Shown: piece after piece, positions 1 to 4,449 of the stretch
Layout of the letters: each line of letters begins with the position of its first letter
Numbering within the stretch: the first letter of the stretch is position 1
Notes under the pieces: model-generated
Seen by the model: only the letters and a program-made list of their open reading frames with translations
What the model was told of the DNA's origin: nothing
The model's database searches: none
Translations under genes and position numbers: made by a program
Source of the DNA: Bacillota bacterium
GTDB lineage: Bacteria; Bacillota; Clostridia; Lachnospirales; Lachnospiraceae
DNA: 5,550 nucleotides
Assembly (NCBI GenBank): GCA_023420935.1
Contig: JAEZUR010000117.1
Span: forward strand, 1-5,550
Direction of reading: 5' to 3'

Positions 1-966
1 GTTCAAATATATGAAAAAACTAGAATTGTAAATCTGGAAGAGAAAGAACATTATATCTTAGAAACTGATCAAGGACATAAAATAACAGCGGACAAAGTGG
101 TGATTGCATCTCATTATCCGTTTTATAACAAACCAGGATTCTATTTTGCTCGAATCTATCCGAAGCGTTCCTATGTAACTGCTGTCCGTACGAAAGAAAA
201 TTATCCAGGTGGAATGTATATTACTGCAGAGGAACCTGGCCGGTCCTTACGTAGCCATCCTTCCATAGATGGGGATCTAATTCTTGTAGGTGGTGAACAT
301 CACAAGACAGGGCAAAGTGATGATACAACCAATCATTATGAGAATTTAATCGAATATGCAAAAGAAATATTTACTGTACAAGATATTCCATACCGTTGGT
401 CAACTCAAGACTGTATGACTTTAGATGATATACCCTATGTTGGAAACTTCACTTCCAAAACACCCAATATGTACATTGCAACTGGTTTTGGCAAATGGGG
501 TATGACAAACAGTATCGCTTCTGGGATGATAATAAAAGATTTAATTATCAATGGTTCCAGTCCATGGCAAGATGTATACAGTCCATCCAGACATACCTTA
601 TCCTCCTCTGTTAAAAACTTTCTTGTAGAAAATATTAATGTAGCAGAGAAGATTATGAAAGGAAAATTTGCACCTGTACCATCCGATCTTAAAATCAATC
701 ATGACGAAGGTAAGATTATCGAAATGAATGGGCAAAGAACTGGAGTTTATAAAGATGTAAATGATGTTTTACATGTAGTGGATACCACTTGTCCGCATAT
801 GGGATGTGAACTCTTTTGGAATGTTGCCGAACGAACATGGGATTGCCCATGTCATGGTTCCAGATTTACTTATGAAGGTGAGATTGTGGAAGGTCCTGCA
901 ATTAGTCCGCTGAATAGAAACAAAGATCTAAATCCTATTGAAAAATTAATGAAAGATCACTTTTGA
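1..966 (+). CDS. yhfW: YhfW-like FAD-dependent oxidoreductase with C-terminal Rieske [2Fe-2S] domain (5' end outside window)
   Basis: The frame is open from base 1, so the gene starts left of the window and the first in-window GTG codons are internal. 321 residues are visible; B. subtilis YhfW is about 500, so the N-terminal FAD-binding GxGxxG region is missing. Residues 1-190 look like the C-terminal half of a DAO/glycine-oxidase-type flavoprotein: a GDLILVGGEHH strand (91-101), the W-x-x-x-D region near 100-110, and the ATGFGKWGMTN flavin-contact motif (160-170). Residues 210-310 form a Rieske domain. Box 1 is CPHMGC (Cys264, His266, Cys269) and box 2 is CPCHGS (Cys282, Cys284, His285). The cluster ligands are Cys264, His266, Cys282 and His285, spaced C-x-H-x15-C-x2-H. 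Cys269 and Cys284 can form the disulfide of high-potential Rieske proteins. The substrate is unknown; the likely role is substrate oxidation with electrons passing from FAD to the cluster. No terminator follows, and the last 10 bp overlap the convergent NERD-like gene. Confidence 0.9.
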   Translation, partial: VQIYEKTRIVNLEEKEHYILETDQGHKITADKVVIASHYPFYNKPGFYFARIYPKRSYVTAVRTKENYPGGMYITAEEPGRSLRSHPSIDGDLILVGGEHHKTGQSDDTTNHYENLIEYAKEIFTVQDIPYRWSTQDCMTLDDIPYVGNFTSKTPNMYIATGFGKWGMTNSIASGMIIKDLIINGSSPWQDVYSPSRHTLSSSVKNFLVENINVAEKIMKGKFAPVPSDLKINHDEGKIIEMNGQRTGVYKDVNDVLHVVDTTCPHMGCELFWNVAERTWDCPCHGSRFTYEGEIVEGPAISPLNRNKDLNPIEKLMKDHF

Positions 967-1610
967 CGTTTTTGTTTTTCTCTTAGCATCATTAGTTGTT
1001 TATAAGCTTCCAAATTATCATCAGTTTTATTTTCAGTGGGTTGTGTAACATCACTACCCACTTCTTTCGTTTTATTCAATCCCTGGAGTCCAATCATATA
1101 GTGGTTAAATTTCGGAGTTATCTCTATTTTATACTCAGTGTGCCTGTTAATAAATGATTGTGCCCATTGGTATAATTGTTTATCTGAAAGTTCAGACTCT
1201 TTTGAATGTTGATACGCATCTTTTATAAAAGGAATCAATTGTTCTATCGGAACATTTGGATCCTTCCAGACATTCTTGGCCAGTTTCGAATCCAATAAAT
1301 TAATAGGGTTATCAGTAATCAAGATAATCTTATAATAATCTTCCGAGTATTTATTCATCAAGACTTGTCGAAAGGAATCGGTTGGCTTATCTAACATAAT
1401 CTTTTTTATTACTTGTAAATCTTTTCGGTGCTTACCAACGCTTCCGATATCACTTCCGCAAGATATAACAAAGCAAATTTTTCTTGTAAAAACCATGTAA
1501 TCAATACAGATATTTGTAACACCATCTGTTAAGTATATATTTTGTAATAGTAGCATAGGTATATAACTATTCTTTAATTGCAGTTCAATTTTATTATGTA
1601 AAGCCGTCAT
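957..1610 (-). CDS. NERD-like protein with apparently inactive nuclease motif (217 aa)
   Basis: Start chosen at the ATG at 1608-1610, preceded by AAGGAG (1618-1623) at 7 nt. The frame stays open upstream to a TTG at 1686-1688, but that codon lies inside a terminator hairpin and has no ribosome binding site. Residues 20-57 resemble the core of the nuclease-related domain (NERD, restriction-endonuclease-like fold): a strand with YLTDG, then I-D-Y (Asp37), then TRKICFVISCGSDIG (42-56). Active-type members usually read D...V(I)ExKN..G here; this protein has Ser50 and Gly52 where Glu and Lys are expected. Residues 98-155 (TDNPINLLDSKLAK, then PIEQLIPFIK, then a helix ending in QWAQSFINRH) resemble the downstream region of clostridial NERD proteins. 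Those often carry an N-terminal membrane helix and a C-terminal zinc ribbon; neither is present, and the protein ends in a charged Lys/Arg-rich tail. The family call comes from motif resemblance only. It could be a catalytically dead relative or a distinct family. Confidence 0.6.
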   Translation of the reverse strand: MTALHNKIELQLKNSYIPMLLLQNIYLTDGVTNICIDYMVFTRKICFVISCGSDIGSVGKHRKDLQVIKKIMLDKPTDSFRQVLMNKYSEDYYKIILITDNPINLLDSKLAKNVWKDPNVPIEQLIPFIKDAYQHSKESELSDKQLYQWAQSFINRHTEYKIEITPKFNHYMIGLQGLNKTKEVGSDVTQPTENKTDDNLEAYKQLMMLREKQKRQK

Positions 1611-1617
1611 ATACTCT

Positions 1618-1623
1618 CTCCTT
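1618..1623 (-). promoter_or_regulatory. Ribosome binding site deciding the NERD-like start
   Basis: AAGGAG sits 7 nt before the ATG at 1608-1610 and is the only good Shine-Dalgarno match in the region. It fixes the start 26 codons downstream of the longest open frame. Confidence 0.85.
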
Positions 1624-1664
1624 AAGACATTATTGATATTATCATTATCGTCAATCTTTATATA

Positions 1665-1710
1665 AAAAAGAAGACTATCGAATTCCAAACATTTCGATAA
1701 TCTTCTTTTT
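1665..1710 (-). terminator. Rho-independent terminator of the blaI-blaR1 operon, probably bidirectional
   Basis: The arms are 1665-1682 (AAAAAGAAGACTATCGAA) and 1693-1710 (TTCGATAATCTTCTTTTT). They pair over 18 positions with a single non-Watson-Crick pair (a G-U wobble on one strand) around a 10-nt loop. Read on the minus strand, the stem ends in a run of six T and begins about 54 nt after the blaR1 stop codon, the normal arrangement for an intrinsic terminator. Read on the plus strand it also ends in a T-rich stretch, so it may block transcription both ways. It separates blaR1 from the NERD-like gene, which therefore needs its own promoter between about 1625 and 1665. No convincing one is visible. 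Confidence 0.8.
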
Positions 1711-1763
1711 CAATATTTTTTATTTCCTATTTAATTATTTTCGCACTTACAATCTTTCATTCC

Positions 1764-3383
1764 CTAAAAATCATCTTTTAAAATATAAACTGCATAAGTA
1801 TTACCATTTTCTTTGTCATAAATAACGGATAGGAATACATTATCATATTTAAAATGAGCGTCATCCTTCTTTTCACTGGTTGGTTCTCCAAACACTTCTT
1901 TAAACTGGCTAATCTTATCACCTATTTTAACCCCATTTAAATCCATTTGATTATTCATGAGAAAAACTTGTGCCACTTTCTTATTCTCATCAAACCAAAC
2001 TCGTATTTGAGCATTTTTAAATTCAAGTCCGCCTTCATCAACTTTGACAGGTTCTTCATTAAAATTCTTGATTAGCTCCTCTTTACTTATTCCAATTAGA
2101 TTTATAAGACTTGTAAAATTCTGATTATCCGGAACTAATTCTGCTGGCTGGGTCACAACGTTATCTTGTTCTGCTGGCTTAGGCACAACGTTGTTTTGTT
2201 CTACTGCCTCTGTGTCTGCTGCTTCCAATACTACGTTATCCTGTTCTACAGCCTCTTGTTCTGCCGCATTCGATATTACGTTATCCGTCTCTTCTACCTC
2301 CTGATCTGTTACATTCTGCGTCGGTGCATTTTGATCAGGCGTGCTTTTGTCTATATTTGTTTCATTCGATACACTGCTAGTAGGGACGGAGGCTTTATCC
2401 TGGTTTGTTTTAGTAGCTGATTGATTCATTGTTGTTAACATTGTGTATGCTGTAATTATTATTACTAAAATTGCTACTATCGCAACATAAATTGGTGGTT
2501 TTTTAAAGTTTAGCACGTTTTTTATCCTTTCTTTTGTATTGCTTTCCCCAAATGCAAGGGGAAGCATAATGCCGCTTTGTTTCAATGATATATGAAACAG
2601 TGCATTAGAGTAGTCAGTTCGTATATCTAGTTTAGCCCGATTCATGACCTGCTCATCACATGACATCTCCATATCTTTTGTCATCATATGAAAACTTAAT
2701 AATGCCAATGGATTGAACCAATGTAATATTACGGCCAAATAGCACAATAGTTTAATGATATAATCTCTTCTACTCCAGTGCATTTGTTCATGAGCTAATA
2801 CATATTTTCTTTCATTCGCTTCCATTCCTAGTGGTAAATATATTCTAGGTTGGAATAATCCTAGTAGAAATGGACTATTAATTTGGTCTGTCTCATAAAC
2901 AGAACAACTACTTTTAGATTTCGGAATAATTAGTGTAGCTGTTTGTAATGTCCTTTGTAATCTTACATAATTTATTACAGTAACTACAGTAAATATGCCA
3001 ATTCCCAACATCCAGATTAATGTAGCACTTAAGGTTATTAACTGTAATGGACTTATACTAGAATTATTTATTGAAGTTGAAGAACTTGTAATCACTTGAT
3101 TCATAACATCATTTACTGCACCTAACCCATCCGATAATGCCGCGTTAGTTGGAGTTACTTTATGTGGAATTATTATTTGTTTGTTTACAGGTATAAATGA
3201 AAGTATGGATTCTAATGTAAATGGAAATAGGAATCGAAAGAATACGATGATCCATAATACATAAGAATAAATTTTAGGTATTTTGTGGAATAATACTCGT
3301 AGTATTAAAACAATCCCCACTATAAAACTAGCAGTAAGACTCATATTAAGTATTTGTAAAAACAACTGTTCCATATAATTCAT
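1764..3383 (-). CDS. blaR1: BlaR1/MecR1-like M56 metalloprotease antirepressor with an atypical extracellular sensor domain (539 aa)
   Basis: Membrane zinc protease expected to inactivate the BlaI repressor encoded just upstream. Probable membrane helices lie at residues 13-31, 39-56, 115-138 and 298-316, as in the BlaR1 topology. The cytoplasmic M56 domain carries the zinc motif HEQMH (198-202, catalytic Glu199) and the conserved HWFNPL (221-226) and KDMEMSCDE (236-244) blocks, the latter holding the probable third zinc ligand. The SNTKERIKNVLNFKK segment (281-295), near which BlaR1 proteins self-cleave, is also present. After the fourth helix comes a charged low-complexity linker (about 318-420) with 10- to 15-residue repeats, then a domain of only about 118 residues. 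Classical BlaR1 instead ends in a penicillin-binding domain of about 250 residues with an SxxK serine and a KTG box; no KTG is present and the domain is too short. The ATG is 5 nt after the blaI stop and uses an AAGGAG inside blaI (8-nt spacing). The family is confident; the signal sensed is unknown. Confidence 0.88.
   Translation of the reverse strand: MNYMEQLFLQILNMSLTASFIVGIVLILRVLFHKIPKIYSYVLWIIVFFRFLFPFTLESILSFIPVNKQIIIPHKVTPTNAALSDGLGAVNDVMNQVITSSSTSINNSSISPLQLITLSATLIWMLGIGIFTVVTVINYVRLQRTLQTATLIIPKSKSSCSVYETDQINSPFLLGLFQPRIYLPLGMEANERKYVLAHEQMHWSRRDYIIKLLCYLAVILHWFNPLALLSFHMMTKDMEMSCDEQVMNRAKLDIRTDYSNALFHISLKQSGIMLPLAFGESNTKERIKNVLNFKKPPIYVAIVAILVIIITAYTMLTTMNQSATKTNQDKASVPTSSVSNETNIDKSTPDQNAPTQNVTDQEVEETDNVISNAAEQEAVEQDNVVLEAADTEAVEQNNVVPKPAEQDNVVTQPAELVPDNQNFTSLINLIGISKEELIKNFNEEPVKVDEGGLEFKNAQIRVWFDENKKVAQVFLMNNQMDLNGVKIGDKISQFKEVFGEPTSEKKDDAHFKYDNVFLSVIYDKENGNTYAVYILKDDF
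2124..2279 (-). repeat. In-frame imperfect tandem repeat in the BlaR1 linker
   Basis: Four related units encode residues 369-420: VISNAAEQEAVEQDN, VVLEAADTEAVEQNN, the shorter VVPKPAEQDN, and VVTQPAELVPDN. Unit lengths are 45, 45, 30 and 36 bp, all multiples of three, and the ACGTT(A/G)T core recurs at the unit borders. The array forms an acidic Glu/Gln/Asn/Val-rich spacer between the last membrane helix and the C-terminal domain. Repeats of this kind can change length by slippage without breaking the frame. Confidence 0.75.
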
Positions 3384-3388
3384 ATCAT

Positions 3389-3748
3389 CTACTCCTTCCT
3401 GGTTGCATCATCAATCATCTTCTTTATCTCTTCTGCTTCTTTCTCAGAAAGGTTTACATCTTTAAGAAAGGATGCAATAAAGGAGGGCAATGAATTACCG
3501 AAGCTTTTGTTTAATAAAGCTTTGCTTTCCAGTCTACTAATCTGTTCCTTCTTAACAATAGCTATAACTGTGGCATTATCATTCCTCAGAACCCCTTTTT
3601 CACAAAGCTTTCTAAGTACAGTATACGAGGTTGCCTTCTTCCAACCTAATTTCTCCATAGCCAGTTTCGTCAGCTCAGTGGAATTAATGGGTTCATTTTC
3701 CCACACTAACTCTGCAAACTTAAATTCTCCATCGGTCACTTTATTCAT
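3389..3748 (-). CDS. blaI: BlaI/MecI-family winged-helix transcriptional repressor (119 aa)
   Basis: The length is close to the family norm of about 120-128. The N-terminal winged helix (about residues 4-66) contains the family pattern: ELVWENEPINSTEL, the recognition-helix region WKKATSYTVLRKLCEKGVL (36-54), and a short wing. The C-terminal part (about 70-117) is the helical dimerisation region. Staphylococcal BlaI/MecI is cut between Asn101 and Phe102; the aligned site here appears to be Ser93-Phe94 in PSFIASFLKD, so the aromatic P1' residue is kept and P1 is changed. The start ATG (3746-3748) has GGAGG at 3758-3762 with 9-nt spacing. The gene is first in the pair with blaR1, whose ribosome binding site lies in the final blaI codons. 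It probably represses its own promoter through the tandem dyads upstream. No beta-lactamase gene is adjacent, so other targets are unknown. Confidence 0.9.
   Translation of the reverse strand: MNKVTDGEFKFAELVWENEPINSTELTKLAMEKLGWKKATSYTVLRKLCEKGVLRNDNATVIAIVKKEQISRLESKALLNKSFGNSLPSFIASFLKDVNLSEKEAEEIKKMIDDATRKE
3392..3397 (-). promoter_or_regulatory. blaR1 ribosome binding site embedded in the blaI 3' end
   Basis: AAGGAG is formed by the Lys-Glu codons that end blaI and lies 8 nt before the blaR1 ATG. The arrangement predicts that translation of blaI feeds blaR1, keeping repressor and antirepressor in proportion. Confidence 0.8.
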
Positions 3749-3815
3749 CCTATATTTCCTCCAAAATCAAATTATACTTAATTTGTGTTATTTCAAATCA
3801 TATGATTATCAAAAA

Positions 3816-3833
3816 GGTTTATAACCATAAACC
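3816..3833. promoter_or_regulatory. Predicted BlaI operator site 1
   Basis: GGTTTAT-AACC-ATAAACC is a perfect inverted repeat with 7-bp arms. It lies over and just downstream of the predicted transcription start. The half-site differs from the TACA/TGTA type known from staphylococcal and B. licheniformis BlaI operators, so binding is inferred from position, symmetry and repetition. Confidence 0.6.
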
Positions 3834-3834
3834 T

Positions 3835-3852
3835 AGTTTATAGTTATAAACC
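3835..3852. promoter_or_regulatory. Predicted BlaI operator site 2
   Basis: AGTTTATAGTTATAAACC contains GTTTATA-GT-TATAAAC, a second copy of the dyad in site 1. The centres are 19 bp apart, close to two helical turns, so two dimers would sit on the same face. It fills the space between the -35 and -10 boxes, where a bound dimer should exclude RNA polymerase. Confidence 0.6.
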
Positions 3853-3863
3853 TTTTTTGTCAA
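3835..3863 (-). promoter_or_regulatory. Predicted sigma-A promoter of blaI-blaR1
   Basis: The -35 box TTGACA (3858-3863) matches consensus perfectly. Two -10 readings are possible: TAAACT (3835-3840, 17-nt spacer, 4 of 6 matches) or TATAAA (3837-3842, 15-nt spacer, 5 of 6). Transcription would start near 3828, giving a leader of about 80 nt before the blaI ATG. The spacer and start are covered by two dyads. A perfect TATAAT at 3771-3776 is a weaker alternative because it lacks a well-spaced -35 box. Confidence 0.65.
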
Positions 3864-3868
3864 GTTTT

Positions 3869-4378
3869 TTATGATACTATTTTTTTCTCCACTTGCAACA
3901 GCCATTCTTTTTTTTCTAATCCCCCTCCATAACCAATAAGCGTTCCATCGGCTCCTATGACACGATGACAAGGTATGATGATTGGAATAGGATTTCTATT
4001 ATTCGCCATTCCTACTGCTCTACAAGCTTTTGGATTACCAATTGAAATAGCAATTTCCTTATAGGTTCTTGTTTCACCGTAGGGAATATGACAAAGTGCA
4101 TTCCACACCTTCTTCTGAAAGATAGTTCCGGTAGGTGCAAGCGGTATATCAAATTGTTCTCGTTTCCCAAGAAAATATTCTTCCAACTGTGTAACCGTCC
4201 GCATGCTTACCTCATTTAGTTTTTCTATATGTTTTCCTGTTACTTCATCTGAAAAAATCACTTTATTAAAATGGATCTCCAATAAAGCATCATCTGTACA
4301 TATGATTGTAAGATGGCCAAGTACTGCATGTTCTATGTAATACACATATTTATATACTTCTTCCTGTTCTTTTACCAT
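3869..4378 (-). CDS. ogt: Methylated-DNA--[protein]-cysteine S-methyltransferase (169 aa)
   Basis: Suicide DNA-repair enzyme that moves the methyl group from O6-methylguanine, and less well O4-methylthymine, onto its own cysteine. Residues 10-80 form the RNase-H-like N-terminal domain, and 83-169 the conserved active-site domain with its helix-turn-helix. The acceptor is Cys137 in IPCHRV (135-140). Tyr106 (in GETRTYKEIA) and the arginine finger Arg120 (GNPKACRAVG) match human MGMT Tyr114 and Arg128 with the same 8-residue offset as Cys137 to Cys145. The GYGGGLEKKEWLL block follows. Start chosen at the ATG at 4376-4378 because AAGGAG (4386-4391) lies 7 nt before it; an in-frame ATG eight codons upstream (4400-4402) has no such site. 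Length and lack of an AdaA-type N-terminal domain fit the Ogt type rather than full Ada. No promoter fits between the upstream stem-loop and the ribosome binding site, so it is probably transcribed with the permease gene. Confidence 0.95.
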   Translation of the reverse strand: MVKEQEEVYKYVYYIEHAVLGHLTIICTDDALLEIHFNKVIFSDEVTGKHIEKLNEVSMRTVTQLEEYFLGKREQFDIPLAPTGTIFQKKVWNALCHIPYGETRTYKEIAISIGNPKACRAVGMANNRNPIPIIIPCHRVIGADGTLIGYGGGLEKKEWLLQVEKKIVS

Positions 4379-4385
4379 AGTTATT

Positions 4386-4391
4386 CTCCTT
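4386..4391 (-). promoter_or_regulatory. Ribosome binding site deciding the ogt start
   Basis: AAGGAG lies 7 nt before the ATG at 4376-4378 and downstream of the alternative ATG at 4400-4402, so it selects the shorter 169-residue protein. Confidence 0.85.
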
Positions 4392-4405
4392 ATAAAACAC
4401 ATAGA

Positions 4406-4438
4406 CCATGCGCCTCATTTTGTAATGATCGCGCATGG
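4406..4438 (-). other. GC-rich stem-loop between the permease and methyltransferase genes
   Basis: CCATGCGC (4406-4413) pairs perfectly with GCGCATGG (4431-4438). Inside, TCATT (4415-4419) pairs with AATGA (4424-4428) around a TTGT loop. It begins 11 nt past the permease stop and ends about 14 nt before the ogt ribosome binding site. On the minus strand no T-run follows directly; TTTT occurs only about 8 nt further on, so it is a poor classical terminator. It may be a leaky terminator or an intercistronic RNA stabiliser. Confidence 0.6.
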
Positions 4439-4449
4439 CTATATCTTAG

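Larger units (their letters stand above)
3811..3857 (-). terminator. 47-nt near-perfect palindrome, possible terminator of the methyltransferase gene
   Basis: The two operator dyads together form a larger palindrome centred on 3834. Fifteen perfect pairs (3811-3825 with 3843-3857) are followed by one mismatch (3826/3842), six more pairs and a 3-nt loop. On the minus strand the stem ends in five T about 12-60 nt after the methyltransferase stop, so the transcript could form a terminator-like hairpin. The stem is mostly A-U and its T-run pairs with the opposite A-run, so termination may be weak. Confidence 0.45.

Noticed and set aside
97..99. GTG as start of the Rieske oxidoreductase gene
   Set aside because: The frame is open and protein-like from base 1, there is no ribosome binding site before it, and the family is much longer; the gene begins outside the window.
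1627..1654. Promoter for the NERD-like gene with TTGACG (1649-1654) and TAATGT (1627-1632)
   Set aside because: The spacer is 16 nt and the -10 is weak; transcription would begin inside the ribosome binding site. A TATATA near 1661 with TTGGAA further upstream is also only a partial match.
1611..1688. N-terminal extension of the NERD-like protein to a TTG at 1686-1688
   Set aside because: The TTG lies in the loop and arm of the terminator hairpin and lacks a Shine-Dalgarno site, whereas the ATG at 1608-1610 has an ideal AAGGAG.
2166..2420. Plus-strand open frame of 84 codons opposite blaR1
   Set aside because: It is the antisense shadow of the repeat linker, giving an implausible Cys/Tyr/Phe-rich product with no ribosome binding site.
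1764..3383. Calling this gene a beta-lactam sensor
   Set aside because: The penicillin-binding domain is absent: no KTG box, and only about 118 residues follow the linker. Only the protease and membrane parts support the BlaR1 family name.
3771..3776. Perfect TATAAT as the main blaI -10 box
   Set aside because: The best -35 candidate, TTGAAA at 3791-3796, leaves only a 14-nt spacer; the TTGACA promoter within the dyads is better supported.
3796..3807. 12-bp palindrome AATCATATGATT in the blaI leader as a third operator
   Set aside because: It does not match the GTTTAT half-site and short AT palindromes arise easily by chance in such AT-rich DNA.
3507..3824. Plus-strand open frame of 105 codons opposite blaI and its promoter
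   Set aside because: It runs antisense through a clear BlaI gene and its operator, and has no family resemblance.
4379..4402. Eight-residue N-terminal extension of the methyltransferase
   Set aside because: The extra codons contain the ribosome binding site of the downstream ATG and match no family sequence.
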